Assembly: GCA_029237695.1 (NCBI GenBank)
Contig: JAQRGA010000042.1
Coordinates: 62,001 to 126,000, forward strand
DNA from: Conchocele bisecta
Lineage: Eukaryota; Mollusca; Bivalvia; Lucinida; Thyasiridae
Reading direction: 5' to 3'
DNA length: 64,000 nt
Below, in pieces: positions 38,384 through 48,855 of this stretch. Under the pieces are notes generated by a model. It searched no databases. It had not been told where the DNA came from and was given only the letters and a program-made list of their open reading frames with translations. A program made the translations under genes and the position numbers. Position 1 is the stretch's first letter. Each line of letters begins with the position of its first letter.

Positions 38384-39460
38384 ATGAATATTGCAATTGA
38401 AGCTACATTAGCTCAGAGCCATAAAACAGGTACAGGTAAATATGTTTATCATTTGCTGAAAACACTGTCTGGGCTTGATAAAGAGAATGAATATTTTTTA
38501 TTATATGATAATAAAGAGTGGAAGGGACCTCAATTTGGCAAGAATTTTCACTATATTTCTTATTATTCTAAAAGTAATTTTTTTTCTGCAGGTCATAGAC
38601 TAAATAGCAGTTTAAAGAAAATAAATCCGGATATTCTTCATATTACCCGTATTTTAGGAGTTAATAAAAGAGCAGTTTGCCCGATTATAACAACTATACA
38701 TGATATATATCAAATTTTAGAGCAGCCTAGGCAGTCAAAAATAAAGAGACTATTTTTAAAGCAGCTTATTAACAATGTCACAGATAATAGTGATTTTTAT
38801 ATTTTTAACTCTATGTTTACCAAGCTGGAATTTACGGTCTTTTTTCATATTCCTGAATCTAAAAGTAGAGTAATATATTTAGGACCATCTGTAAGTGTTA
38901 CTCCTCCTAAAGAGAGAAGAGCCTCTGATGGAATCATGCTGTGTTCAGGAGCAGTTGAACAAAGAAGACAGCAGCTTTTTTTATTGGATGTATATAAAGA
39001 AGTATTAAGTAAAAAAGAAAATATTCCTACTTTAGTTTTTATTGGTAATGACAATGGAGATGGCGAAAAGCTTCTAAAAAATATTAATAGATATAATCTT
39101 TCGAGTAAAGTCAGATGGGAAAAAGATATCTCACGAGAACAAATTAATAAATTATATCAAAATGCATCATTAGCCCTACAACCTTCTTCTTACGAGGGTT
39201 TTGGTATACCTTTAACAGAAGCTATGAGGTGTCATCTACCTCTGATTTGTAGTGATATTTCTGTTTTTAGGGAAGTCGCCGGAGAATACCCGATATACGC
39301 CAGACTAAGAGATAGAAATGATTGGGTTAATTTGATTTTAAAATTCTACAAAAGAAGAAATAGAGTTAATACTATACTGGCCGATAAACTCCTTAAAGAG
39401 CGTAACTGGAAAATTTGTGCAGAAAAAACACTGGATTGCTATAAGCTTCTTGGGACATAG
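38384..39460 (+). CDS. GT4 family glycosyltransferase
   Basis: 358 residues from the ATG at 38384; an in-frame GTG at 38372 is less likely because GTGGA serves as the ribosome site. The N-terminus has ATLAQSHKTGTGKYVYHLL. The C-terminal domain has LCSGAVEQRRQQ and LALQPSSYEGFGIPLTEAM, the GT4 E-x7-E type motif. It is the last plus-strand gene of the polysaccharide locus. Confidence 0.86.
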   Translation: MNIAIEATLAQSHKTGTGKYVYHLLKTLSGLDKENEYFLLYDNKEWKGPQFGKNFHYISYYSKSNFFSAGHRLNSSLKKINPDILHITRILGVNKRAVCPIITTIHDIYQILEQPRQSKIKRLFLKQLINNVTDNSDFYIFNSMFTKLEFTVFFHIPESKSRVIYLGPSVSVTPPKERRASDGIMLCSGAVEQRRQQLFLLDVYKEVLSKKENIPTLVFIGNDNGDGEKLLKNINRYNLSSKVRWEKDISREQINKLYQNASLALQPSSYEGFGIPLTEAMRCHLPLICSDISVFREVAGEYPIYARLRDRNDWVNLILKFYKRRNRVNTILADKLLKERNWKICAEKTLDCYKLLGT

Positions 39461-39629
39461 GTTTTTAGTGTTAGTTATTGGCGAGATTAAAAGTTTTGGA
39501 GTACTAAGATTAGAATCTTAGATTTGAATATAAGCAATTGGAGCCGCTTAAAAAATATAGCGTAAATCAGGCAGAGCCTGACAAGTTCTAATCTTGTCAT
39601 GTAGTACAGTATTCTGCACCTTCATATAA

Positions 39630-40751
39630 TTACATATTTTTATAAATTTCTAGGTATTCTTCAGTCATTTTTTCAATTGTAAAATTATTACAGGACTGTT
39701 TTTGCGGCTTATCAATATATTCTAAAATTAGCTCTATTATTTTAGCCTGATTATCATTTGACACACATAATCCGTTTGCGTATTTATACATTAGTTCCGG
39801 AAGTGAATCTTCCCTACTTGCAACAATCGGTACCCCTTGAGAAATTGCTTCAATTAGCGTCAGCCCAAATCCTTCATATCTCGACGGCATTACAAACAGA
39901 TCAAAAGCACTTATGCAATCTGGAGCATCTTTCCTGTAACCAGGTAAAATAACTTTTATATTTTTAGGAACTTTATCTGTAAGTTTTTCTAATAAACTTC
40001 TCTGCTCTCCTTCTCCCAAAATCACAATTCCCCAAACTTCATCTTTCGGAATATTTTGTGACAGTTTAGGTAATAGATTTAAAAAAATATCGTATCCTTT
40101 CTGCCAATTTAATCTTCCCACAGAGCCAATGATTTTACTGCAGTTACTCATTCTCCACTCTTTTCTTAATTGAATAATTTCTTCTTTATTTAATTGTCTA
40201 GGCGTTTTTATTCCATTATAAACTACAGAAATTTTTCTATTATCAATATTAAGCTTTGAAGAGTGATAATCTCCTGCCGCCTTTGAAACAGCATTAACAT
40301 GATCAGCATAATTAATTGTTAATTTATCCAGCATGAAATACCAAAATCTACTTTTTCTCTTCTCAGCTATATGTATTGTGTTGAGTAGTTTAAATTTACT
40401 TCCAAATTTTTTACTTAATCGGCATATTAAATTTGCATGCATTAAGTGGGAATGTACTACTACATTAGTTTTGAACGAGTTTAAATTTGTTCTTTTTACC
40501 TGATAGAAGAGTTTTGATATTAATTTGTTTAATTTTAGGATTTTCCATGGTTTTAATTTTGTCATATTGAGTGATAAAATAGGAATATTATGAAAGAAGA
40601 GTTCATCTACAATTGCTCTGTTTTCAGGTAGAGGTTTTAAAGAAATAACTGTAATGTCATAACCTCTTTCTTTTAAACATATACTAAGATTTGTCAAAAT
40701 TCTTTCAGCACCTGCAGGTTTTAGTTCTGTAATAATTTGTATTATATGCAT
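39630..40751 (-). CDS. GT4 family glycosyltransferase
   Basis: 373 residues. The opening IIQITELKPAGAERILTNLS is a clear GT4 start. SVGRLNWQKGYDIFL and FVMPSRYEGFGLTLIEAI complete the domain. It lies 79 bases downstream of rfaE1 on the same strand, so the two may be co-transcribed. It probably acts on lipid A core or polysaccharide. Confidence 0.87.
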   Translation of the reverse strand: MHIIQIITELKPAGAERILTNLSICLKERGYDITVISLKPLPENRAIVDELFFHNIPILSLNMTKLKPWKILKLNKLISKLFYQVKRTNLNSFKTNVVVHSHLMHANLICRLSKKFGSKFKLLNTIHIAEKRKSRFWYFMLDKLTINYADHVNAVSKAAGDYHSSKLNIDNRKISVVYNGIKTPRQLNKEEIIQLRKEWRMSNCSKIIGSVGRLNWQKGYDIFLNLLPKLSQNIPKDEVWGIVILGEGEQRSLLEKLTDKVPKNIKVILPGYRKDAPDCISAFDLFVMPSRYEGFGLTLIEAISQGVPIVASREDSLPELMYKYANGLCVSNDNQAKIIELILEYIDKPQKQSCNNFTIEKMTEEYLEIYKNM

Positions 40752-40830
40752 GATGCCGGTTTTGGGTTTTAAATGTTCAGTTGTTATTCATGACAATCTA
40801 AGATTTCCAAAAAAATTACTCATTAGAAGT

Positions 40831-41832
40831 TTAGCAGCCTGCTTTCAATAATTCTTCAGGAGTAACATAAGAAGTTCCTATTCTACCAACAATAATACCA
40901 GCTGCATAATTAGCAAGTTCAGCGGCTTCAGCCCCTGAAAGACCGCCTAAAAGTCCCAATATATATGTTGCAATTACAGTATCTCCTGCTCCTGTTACAT
41001 CATAAACTTCTTTAGCAACCGTAGGAATATGTACCGGTGAATTATCTTTATGAAACAATACCATACCTTTTGCTCCGAGTGTAATCAGAAGCTGCTCTGT
41101 ACCCCAATTAGTTGTTAGCTGTTCTGCAACTTCATGAAGATTCCTATCTTCATTAGGTTTATCGGATAATTCTTTATTATAAATTCCGGCTAAAGTAAAT
41201 GCTTCAGATTGATTCGGTGTCATTAAAGTAAGCCCGTTAAAATGCAGTTTATGACTTGGATGAGGATCAAGAGCTGTTATTATTCCATTTGCTTTGGCAA
41301 GTGAAGATATTTTAGTAATCATCTCTGATGTAATTAATCCTTTTGCGTAATCTTCAAAAATAACAGCATCCAACTTATTTTTATCTATTAAATCAATTAC
41401 TTTATCTATTAAATTATCTCTAAGTTCCTGAGATATAGTTTCCTGATCCTCATAGTCAACCCTTGCAAGTTGTTGAGAGTCTGCCATAATTCTCTGTTTT
41501 TCTATTGTCTGGTATTGCCGATCAATAATAATATTATCAGAATTAATATTTTGCTCATTTATTAACTGTAGAAGTAATTGACCATTTTCCTTTTGCCCGA
41601 CTACACCAAAAGCAACTGCCTGTCCACCTAATGAAACAATATTACGCATAACATTTGCAGCCCCGCCTAAACAATAAGTTTTTTTATTTACATGTACAAC
41701 AGGAACAGGAGCTTCAGGAGAAATCCTTGTTACTTTCCCCCAGATATAAGTGTCCAGCATGAGGTCACCAATTATAGCAACTCTTTTATTTTTTATATTT
41801 TTAAAAATTTTCAGTAAGTTTTCTTTATTCAT
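40831..41832 (-). CDS. rfaE1: D-glycero-beta-D-manno-heptose-7-phosphate kinase (RfaE domain 1)
   Basis: 333 residues of the PfkB ribokinase family. IGDLMLDTYIWGKVTRISPEAPVPV is the HldE kinase-domain signature, CLGGAANVMRNI follows, and DVTGAGDTVIA holds the catalytic aspartate near the C-terminus. The nucleotidyltransferase domain found in E. coli HldE is absent, so this is the stand-alone kinase form. It supplies heptose phosphate for the inner LPS core. A variant of the GATAACT motif is just upstream. Confidence 0.92.
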   Translation of the reverse strand: MNKENLLKIFKNIKNKRVAIIGDLMLDTYIWGKVTRISPEAPVPVVHVNKKTYCLGGAANVMRNIVSLGGQAVAFGVVGQKENGQLLLQLINEQNINSDNIIIDRQYQTIEKQRIMADSQQLARVDYEDQETISQELRDNLIDKVIDLIDKNKLDAVIFEDYAKGLITSEMITKISSLAKANGIITALDPHPSHKLHFNGLTLMTPNQSEAFTLAGIYNKELSDKPNEDRNLHEVAEQLTTNWGTEQLLITLGAKGMVLFHKDNSPVHIPTVAKEVYDVTGAGDTVIATYILGLLGGLSGAEAAELANYAAGIIVGRIGTSYVTPEELLKAGC

Positions 41833-41851
41833 TTTTTAAATCTCTGTACTT

Positions 41852-41864
41852 GAGTTATCGTACT
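41852..41864 (-). promoter_or_regulatory. AGTACGATAACTC motif upstream of rfaE1
   Basis: AGTACGATAACTC lies 20 bases before the rfaE1 ATG. It matches the AGTGCGATAACTT element of two other minus-strand genes at 11 of 13 positions. The inverted repeat seen in the other two is not present here. Confidence 0.35.
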
Positions 41865-41923
41865 TCGTATAAATTATAACGTTATTTTAAACATTAACTA
41901 TTTTTGAAAAAACTCATACACTG

Positions 41924-42733
41924 TTAAAAGTTAACATTAAGTCTCTTTTTACTCTGTTCTTTTTTATTATTTTTTAGGGCTTTTGCTTCCAGTTTATCTG
42001 ACAGATTGGTAATATATTTTTTAGGGCTTATAGAAAGTTTTTTTGAATAAATATCACTATATTTATTCCATGTACTAACTATATTTTTTAAAAGATAGAG
42101 ATCTCTTCTAATTATTCTAGCCTGAGTCCAATTCATTTTAGCCCCGTATCGTCTTAAATAACTCACCATATTATTTTCACAGGCCATTAGCATTTCTTTC
42201 ATGCTTTTCTTTAAATTCTTATTATTATCAACCTTTAACCTGCCTGTATCAGTTCTAAGATCATCCATAGTTTTGTATATTCCCTGTATTGTTGTTGCCA
42301 AATCAAATGATTTTTGATGACTAAGTTTATAAGGGAGCCATACCATAATTATAACTTCAAAAATAAGCAGCACTGCAAGTAAAAAAACGGCAAGATATGA
42401 TGAAAAACTTGCTTTCCAGCTTCTTTTAGTTTTTTGTTGTAAAACATGAAATTGAAATTTTACATCTCCAATAGTTATAATATCAGCATCATGTAAGACT
42501 GCCGGCCATTTTAAGATTTCTGCATTATTAATTTCAACAAATGCAGAGCTATGTGCAAGGAACCTATATTCAGTACCTCTATGATATAATTCAGAATGAA
42601 GCGGTAAAACTTTTTTAGAATCAATAATTAAATCGCACTCATCTCCAGAACCTATTCGTATTTTACCGGTAAAAACTCTTGCTGTTGTTGTTTCACTATC
42701 TTCTGTTTCAATTACCTTTAAAACAAACGACAT
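41924..42733 (-). CDS. FHA-domain single-pass membrane protein
   Basis: 269 residues. Residues 20 to about 95 form an FHA domain (RIGSGDECDLII, PLHSELYHRG, DADIITIGDVKFQF), which in other proteins binds phosphothreonine. A hydrophobic helix follows at about 112-135. The remaining part is rich in lysine and likely helical. It is divergent from the coiled-coil gene at 43044, with a shared 310-bp AT-rich promoter gap (42734-43043) in which I see no gene. Its signalling partner is unknown. Confidence 0.72.
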   Translation of the reverse strand: MSFVLKVIETEDSETTTARVFTGKIRIGSGDECDLIIDSKKVLPLHSELYHRGTEYRFLAHSSAFVEINNAEILKWPAVLHDADIITIGDVKFQFHVLQQKTKRSWKASFSSYLAVFLLAVLLIFEVIIMVWLPYKLSHQKSFDLATTIQGIYKTMDDLRTDTGRLKVDNNKNLKKSMKEMLMACENNMVSYLRRYGAKMNWTQARIIRRDLYLLKNIVSTWNKYSDIYSKKLSISPKKYITNLSDKLEAKALKNNKKEQSKKRLNVNF

Positions 42734-43043
42734 ATAATAACCTCAAAATCATTGGGAAAAAATTCAATAATCAATATATTTTACTACATATTATATTTAA
42801 ATGGTAGCTGATTTAGAAGTAATGAACAGAAAATTTTTATAAAAGAAAATAATTATAAAAAAGATCCATACCTACATACATCTTATTTTTTTAATAATTA
42901 AACATAATTTAAAATTATTTTATAAATTTTAATGATACTTTTTGAATTATATATCATTAGTAATATTGATGAATATTATATTTTAGATAAAATATGTATA
43001 TATAATTAACAATTAAACAGTAATGTAATGCAAGGACTTTCAA

Positions 43044-44252
43044 ATGAAGTTTACATCTCAAAAAGATAAAACCGATAAAGCTAGTAATTTTACCCATTTA
43101 AAAAATTCTGCTCTGCCGAAAAAAAATACTAAACCACAGAAAACTGAAAACAAAACTGGTACTCATAATAATTTATTTTTTAAAATTATTACCATAATTG
43201 TCTTTATTATTTCAATTATTTCAGTCGTAATACTCGCACAATTCGCTCAACAAACAAAAAAAATTAATCTGCAAAATAAATTAATGGCTGAATCCATAAA
43301 TAAAGTTTCTTCTACATTGGATAAGAGAATGGGAACAAAATTTTCCAGAAAGTTAAAGAATAGTAATCTTTTAAAAGAAAAAGATTTAAATATTCTTTTA
43401 AAAGATTTTAATGAACAGGCAAAAGGAATAGCTAATCAACGAAATTTATTATCATTAACACTTAAAAAATCTGCTGATGGTTTAATGCTTCCAAGAGAGT
43501 TTAAGTCTTCTGAGTTTGATAATTTATCAACGACCAAAACAACCAGTAACTCATTTGTGGAGCTTCTAAATAAAGTTAATCTTAGAAATGATCAATTAGC
43601 TACAGCAATTATAAATATTTCCACAGCAATGGGTAGAGATATGGATATAAATAAATTTAAAAGCGATAATAAAAATTTACTCTCTCTTGGAATAGATCCA
43701 ATTATCAAATATGCAGATAATATAAATGATAAACTTGTCAGTTTAAATTCAAAATTAATAAAGACAGGGGATAAACTTAAGAAACTTGAAAAAACTTCAT
43801 TGGATAAAACTACAAATATTAGAGAACTCCGTGAAATAATAAATACCCAGCAGAATAAATTAACACAAACAAAAATATCTTATAATAATCTTAAAAAAAC
43901 ACTGGGTAAAAGAAAACAAATAGGCGAAATTAAAATTTCAAAAAATCATCCTGAATTATATTATAAACTCAAAGGTAAAATAGTTGAATACAATGCTAAA
44001 TGGGGATTTATAATAGTAAATTTAGGCAAAGATAATACAATTATAGCGAATATTGCAGGTAATGAAAAATCTGTAATTGTTCCAATTCCTACAGATAAAG
44101 AAGTTTATATTGCAAGAGGAAATAAATTCCTTGCTAAAGCAAAAATCGTAAATATTTACGATAAATATTCTGTTGCAAATATCATTTTTCCGGCAGTTGA
44201 TACAATCAGAGTCGGGGACAGTGTATTCTTTTCGGAAGAAAGCAGTGAATAA
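43044..44252 (+). CDS. Membrane-anchored coiled-coil protein with C-terminal beta domain
   Basis: 402 residues. A lysine-rich cytoplasmic start (1 to about 47) is followed by one membrane helix (about 48-72). A long helical region with coiled-coil character spans about 80-300. The last 90 residues form a repeat-like beta domain (KIVEYNAKWGFIIVNLG, then VNIYDKYSVANI and IRVGDSVFF), similar in style to FlgT/MreC-type barrels. AAGGAC precedes the ATG. A lipoprotein gene follows after 21 bases, so the pair may form an envelope complex. I do not recognise the family. Confidence 0.6.
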   Translation: MKFTSQKDKTDKASNFTHLKNSALPKKNTKPQKTENKTGTHNNLFFKIITIIVFIISIISVVILAQFAQQTKKINLQNKLMAESINKVSSTLDKRMGTKFSRKLKNSNLLKEKDLNILLKDFNEQAKGIANQRNLLSLTLKKSADGLMLPREFKSSEFDNLSTTKTTSNSFVELLNKVNLRNDQLATAIINISTAMGRDMDINKFKSDNKNLLSLGIDPIIKYADNINDKLVSLNSKLIKTGDKLKKLEKTSLDKTTNIRELREIINTQQNKLTQTKISYNNLKKTLGKRKQIGEIKISKNHPELYYKLKGKIVEYNAKWGFIIVNLGKDNTIIANIAGNEKSVIVPIPTDKEVYIARGNKFLAKAKIVNIYDKYSVANIIFPAVDTIRVGDSVFFSEESSE

Positions 44253-44273
44253 ATAAAAAAGAGTAATAGATAA

Positions 44274-44453
44274 ATGAATATTAAAAGTAGAATTTTCAAT
44301 ACCTTGAAGCTTGTAGGTGCTTTATTAACTTTAGCATTAATTTGTAATGGTTGTAATCAAAGCCCTCAGGAAAGAAATGGTATTAGCTTACTGCCTCAAA
44401 ATAGACCTACAGCAAGAGAATTAAAACCTGAACTTAGCGGAATTAGATATTAG
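44274..44453 (+). CDS. Small putative lipoprotein
   Basis: 59 residues. A basic start (MNIKSR), a hydrophobic stretch (LVGALLTLALI) and CNGCNQS form a lipoprotein-like signal; the lipobox is imperfect. The mature part is short and proline/asparagine rich (LLPQNRPTARELKPEL). It directly follows the coiled-coil gene. It is too short for many gene finders but has a clean start, stop and spacing. Confidence 0.6.
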   Translation: MNIKSRIFNTLKLVGALLTLALICNGCNQSPQERNGISLLPQNRPTARELKPELSGIRY

Positions 44454-44462
44454 TAGTACTAC

Positions 44463-44502
44463 ATTACTGTTAGTTAAAAAGTTATCATAGCAGTGATTTT
44501 TT
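44463..44502 (+). terminator. Probable terminator after the lipoprotein gene
   Basis: ATTACTG and CAGTGAT can pair (one G-T), enclosing a shorter inner stem, and are followed by TTTTTT. Confidence 0.4.
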
Positions 44503-44510
44503 ATCAACTA

Positions 44511-45386
44511 TTAAGAATCAACTTTTTTTAAGTTGTCTGCATAGTATGTTAGAAGATTATCTAATACGCCGACAGGGATTTTTAAATTATCTATTCCTAC
44601 ACCCATTTTAATTGATGGTTGATTATCACCATGAAAATCACTTCCGCCAGAAACAGGTAGGTTCAATTCTTTCGCATATTCCAATAATTTTATCTGCTGT
44701 GCGTATGAATATTGAGAATAATAAGCCTCTATTCCATCCAATCCCTTATTAGTCAATTCAATAATATCAGATTTCAAATTTCTGTATTTGCTTAAAGATT
44801 TATTTCTATGCATTGAATGAGCCCAAAATGCAATACCTCCAGCTTGGTGTATTGCATCAATAGCAACACTTGTTTTTGGTAAAATTCTATGCTGATACCC
44901 TGTTCCGCCTCTCGCAAGACATGTACTAAAAACATCTTTAAGTGTTTTAAAATAACCTTTACTCACAAGTATTGAAGCAATATGCGGTCTTCCTACACTT
45001 TCACCTTTAGCTATTTCTTTAACTTCATCTATTGATATGTCTAACCCATTTGAATTAAGTTTTTCAATAATTTTAATATTCCGATTGTTTCGATTATTTC
45101 TGACTTCCTTTAAAAAAGTGTTTAGTTTATCATTTGATGCAGATATCCAGTAACCTAAAATATGAACTTCTCTATAGTTCCAGTTAGCAGCTATTTCTAT
45201 GCCAGGTATTGCAGTTACAGATGATAAGTTTGCTGCCTCTCTAAATTCATCCAATCCAGCAACAGTATCATGATCCGTAAGTGCTACTGCCGACAGTTTA
45301 CAATCCTCGGCAATCTTAATAATCTCAGATGGAGTACAAGTCCCATCGGATGCTGTACTATGTGTATGTAAGTCGATATATTTCAT
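44511..45386 (-). CDS. PHP-domain phosphoesterase (TrpH/RNase AM type)
   Basis: 291 residues. DLHTHSTASDGT and LTDHDTVAG are the first two metal-binding PHP motifs, PGIEIAANW the third, and GGSDFHGDNQP the last. Relatives degrade 3',5'-nucleoside bisphosphates and short RNAs. The length and motif order match the TrpH group. It is cytoplasmic. Confidence 0.85.
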   Translation of the reverse strand: MKYIDLHTHSTASDGTCTPSEIIKIAEDCKLSAVALTDHDTVAGLDEFREAANLSSVTAIPGIEIAANWNYREVHILGYWISASNDKLNTFLKEVRNNRNNRNIKIIEKLNSNGLDISIDEVKEIAKGESVGRPHIASILVSKGYFKTLKDVFSTCLARGGTGYQHRILPKTSVAIDAIHQAGGIAFWAHSMHRNKSLSKYRNLKSDIIELTNKGLDGIEAYYSQYSYAQQIKLLEYAKELNLPVSGGSDFHGDNQPSIKMGVGIDNLKIPVGVLDNLLTYYADNLKKVDS

Positions 45387-45502
45387 TAAATGATCTATCC
45401 CTCTATTTAAGTTTTATTTAAGATACTCGGGTAAGAATACCCAAATTACTATTTACTGTAATGTAAGATTTAATTCAATATATTATAAGAGAATTTACCC
45501 GC

Positions 45503-46115
45503 TTAAATGATATATAAAAGTTCTTTTGGATTATCTATAATATAGTCGGGCTTATATTTTTTTAAGATATCTCCAACAGAATATCCCCAACTCACAGCTA
45601 TAGATTGAATACCTGCTTTTTTAGCTGCTTCAATATCTCTCGTTTCATCTCCAATATAAAACATCTTCTCATATTTAACATTATCTTTTTTTATTATCTT
45701 TTTAATAGTGTCTGCTTTTCCAAAAAGAGATTTTTCTGTACTGATTTTACTGAAACAGTTTATATTAAATTTTACACAAAAATATTTTACATTTTCTTCA
45801 GAATTAGAAGTTACAATCATTAAATTATTTTCCTTGCTAAGCTCTAGAAGTATATCAGAAATTTCAGATATTATATTAATAGACTCGATTTCTTCTTTTA
45901 ACAACTTTCTTATTTTTAAGACAAAAGACTGGAGCTTATAATATGGAATAGAAAGACTTTTTATAATTTCTTTTGAAGACATATTCCTAAAGGTATCAAA
46001 TTCAGGCATATTAGTATCAATAGCAAATTTTTTATGATTCTTTCTTAAAAATATCAATAACAACAGGATAGCTATCTGCCAAAGTTCCATCAAAATCAAA
46101 AATATATAAATTCAT
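45503..46115 (-). pseudogene. HAD-family hydrolase with a single frameshift
   Basis: The frame from the ATG at 46115 reads MNLYIFDFDGTLADSYPV, a perfect HAD motif I, and ends 27 codons on. The other frame begins RKNHKKFAIDT and continues through IVTSNSEENV (motif II) and FYIGDETRDIEAAKKAG (motif IV) to the stop at 45503. Removing one T from the T5 run (46047-46051 on the plus strand) joins them. All HAD motifs are otherwise kept, so this is a recent lesion or a sequencing error. The likely role is a phosphoglycolate-phosphatase-like enzyme. Confidence 0.75.
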
Positions 46116-46192
46116 AAAATATCCTGCTCCCTACCAGTTATAAAATTAAAAGCTATAAATTTTTAAAATACTTAACCTGATAGACCTTATAA

Positions 46193-48757
46193 TTAGTTAG
46201 CTACTATATTAACAAGTCTACCAGAAACACATATAACTTTTTTTACAGTTTTTCCTTTTATAGCATTTAAAACTTTTTCATTTTTAAGTGCGATCTTCTG
46301 CATTTCATCATTTGCTGCATCTGGCGACATCATTATTCTTGCTTTTGGTTTACCAAGAACCTGAACAAGCACTTCGACCTCATTTTCTTTTAAATATTTT
46401 TCATCAAACTCAGGCCATTGATTATAAGCAAGATCTCCACCTGCACCTATAATTTCCCACATTTCTTCACAAATATGAGGTGCATAAGGAGTTAATAGTT
46501 TAATGAATATTTCTGCTACATATTCTGGTACTTCTTCAATCTTACTAAATTCATTTACAAATACCATCATTTGACTAATAGCTGTATTAAAATTTAAAGT
46601 TTCAGTATCTTCTGTAACTTTTTTAATCGTTGAGTGTAAAGTCGATAACTGTTTTCGACTCAGTTCAGCATCACTGAATTTAAAGTTATTTATCATCCTC
46701 CATGATTTTTTCAGAAAACGAAAAACTCCCTCTACTCCGGCAGTATTCCATGGTTTAGTAGCTTCAAGAGGCCCCATAAACATTTCATATAGACGTAAAC
46801 TATCAGCACCATATTCATAAACTACATCATCAGGATTAACAACATTTTTTAAAGATTTTGACATTTTAGCCTGAAACTCTACCAATTCCCCGCCAGTTTC
46901 CTTATGAAAAAATTTACCTTTCTTATTTTCAACTTTATCTGTACGAATAAGTACACCACGCTGATCTTTATAAGAAAGTCCTAAAATAGTTCCCTGATTA
47001 ATAAGTTTTTGAAAAGGTTCTTTTGTTGAAACATGTCCTAAATCATAAAGTACTTTATGCCAAAAACGTGCATATAGTAAATGAAGAACAGCGTGTTCAG
47101 CTCCACCGATATAAAGATCTACAGGCATCCAGTATTTTTCTTTTTCTTTATCCCATGCAACATCATCGTTAACTGCATCAATATATCTTAAATAGTACCA
47201 GCATGATCCTGCCCATTGAGGCATTGTATTTGTTTCTCTACGACCTTTCATACCTGTTTTTGGATCTGTATAATCAAGCCAGTCACCAATATTTGCCAAA
47301 GGTGATTCTCCACTTCCTGAAGGTTTAAAGTTTTCAGTTTTCGGCAAAACTAAAGGCAGTTCATTTTCAGGAACTAATTTTATTGAGCCATCTTCCATGT
47401 GAATAATAGGAAATGGTTCGCCCCAGTATCTCTGTCTGCTGAACAGCCAATCTCTTATTTTATAATTAATTGTACCTTTGCCAATTCCTTTTAATTCAAG
47501 CCATTCAATTGTTTTTTTTTTTGAATCTTTTACTTCAAAGCCGTTAATATCAAGTCCATCACTATTTGATGAATGAACCATTCTGCCATTACCTGTCCAG
47601 CACTCTTTGCCTGCTAATATTTTTTCTATATCAGATCCTTCAAATTTAACTTCTTTTAAATTTGGAAAAATAATACATTTAATATTAATTTTATATTTAG
47701 TCGCAAACTCAAAATCTCTTGTATCATGGCATGGAACAGCCATTATTGCACCTGTTCCGTAGCTAATCATCACATAATCAGAAATCCAAATAGGTATTTT
47801 TATATTATTTACAGGATTAATAGCATAAGCACCTGTGAATGCTCCAGTTTTATCTTTATTCAGGCCAGTACGCTCTAATTCACTCATTTTTGAAGTATGT
47901 AATACATAAGCTTCTACGTTAGATTTATTGCCGGCAGTTGTGACTTTATTTACTAAACAATGCTCAGGGGCTAAAACTATGTACGTTGTACCAAAAAGAG
48001 TATCAGGTCTTGTAGTATAAACTTCAATTTTTTCATCGTAGGTATCAACACTGAAATGTACATTTGCACCAGTAGATTTACCTATCCAGTTTCTTTGCAT
48101 TTCTTTTAAACCTTCAGACCAGTCAAGATCATCTAATCCTTCTAAAAGCTGTTCAGCGTATTCTGTTATTTTCAACATCCACTGTCTCATTGGCTTTCTT
48201 ATAACGTCATAACCACCGCGTTCACTTTTTCCATTTATTACTTCTTCATTAGCTAAAACAGTTCCTAATTCAGGACACCAGTTTACCGGAACTTCGCCAA
48301 TATAAGCCAAACCTTTATTGTAAAGCTGAATGAAAATCCATTGAGTCCATTTATAATATTTTTCATCTGTTGTATTTATTTCGCGATCCCAGTCGTAACT
48401 AAATCCCAAAGATTTAAGCTGTCGTTTAAAGTTTTCAATATTTTTTTTAGTAGTAATCACAGGGTGAGTACCTGTTTCAAGCGCATATTGCTCTGCCGGT
48501 AAGCCAAAAGCATCCCATCCCATTGGATGTAATACATTAAATCCATTCATTCTTTTATATCTGCAAAGAATATCTGTTGCAGTATAACTTTCAGGGTGTC
48601 CTACGTGCAAACCTGCTCCACTTGGATACGGAAACATATCTAATGCATAGTATTTAGGTTTATCTATGCAGTCAGGTGTTTTGAATGTTTTATTCTCTTC
48701 CCAGTATTTCTGCCATTTTTTTTCTATATTTTTAAAATCATACTCTTTTTCAGTCAT
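46193..48757 (-). CDS. leuS: Leucyl-tRNA synthetase
   Basis: 854 residues, normal for bacterial LeuRS. The HIGH-type motif is HVGH at residues 51-54 within [14 protein letters not shown]. The editing-domain regions TTRPDTLFG and [10 protein letters not shown] are present. KMSKS is intact in [11 protein letters not shown]. It charges leucine tRNA. No T-box or other leader element is visible upstream. Confidence 0.97.
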   Translation of the reverse strand: MTEKEYDFKNIEKKWQKYWEENKTFKTPDCIDKPKYYALDMFPYPSGAGLHVGHPESYTATDILCRYKRMNGFNVLHPMGWDAFGLPAEQYALETGTHPVITTKKNIENFKRQLKSLGFSYDWDREINTTDEKYYKWTQWIFIQLYNKGLAYIGEVPVNWCPELGTVLANEEVINGKSERGGYDVIRKPMRQWMLKITEYAEQLLEGLDDLDWSEGLKEMQRNWIGKSTGANVHFSVDTYDEKIEVYTTRPDTLFGTTYIVLAPEHCLVNKVTTAGNKSNVEAYVLHTSKMSELERTGLNKDKTGAFTGAYAINPVNNIKIPIWISDYVMISYGTGAIMAVPCHDTRDFEFATKYKINIKCIIFPNLKEVKFEGSDIEKILAGKECWTGNGRMVHSSNSDGLDINGFEVKDSKKKTIEWLELKGIGKGTINYKIRDWLFSRQRYWGEPFPIIHMEDGSIKLVPENELPLVLPKTENFKPSGSGESPLANIGDWLDYTDPKTGMKGRRETNTMPQWAGSCWYYLRYIDAVNDDVAWDKEKEKYWMPVDLYIGGAEHAVLHLLYARFWHKVLYDLGHVSTKEPFQKLINQGTILGLSYKDQRGVLIRTDKVENKKGKFFHKETGGELVEFQAKMSKSLKNVVNPDDVVYEYGADSLRLYEMFMGPLEATKPWNTAGVEGVFRFLKKSWRMINNFKFSDAELSRKQLSTLHSTIKKVTEDTETLNFNTAISQMMVFVNEFSKIEEVPEYVAEIFIKLLTPYAPHICEEMWEIIGAGGDLAYNQWPEFDEKYLKENEVEVLVQVLGKPKARIMMSPDAANDEMQKIALKNEKVLNAIKGKTVKKVICVSGRLVNIVAN

Positions 48758-48855
48758 AATAAATATTCCAAATTTTGTTGAAAATTATAATTTAAATAAG
48801 CAGATACAATACTACAAAAGAACCTGCTTGTTAACATTTAATCCAAAAATATAAT

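Noticed and set aside
42734..43043. TATAAT at 43001-43006 as a promoter of the coiled-coil gene
   Set aside because: In such AT-rich DNA the hexamer is expected by chance, and no -35 element lies at a proper distance.
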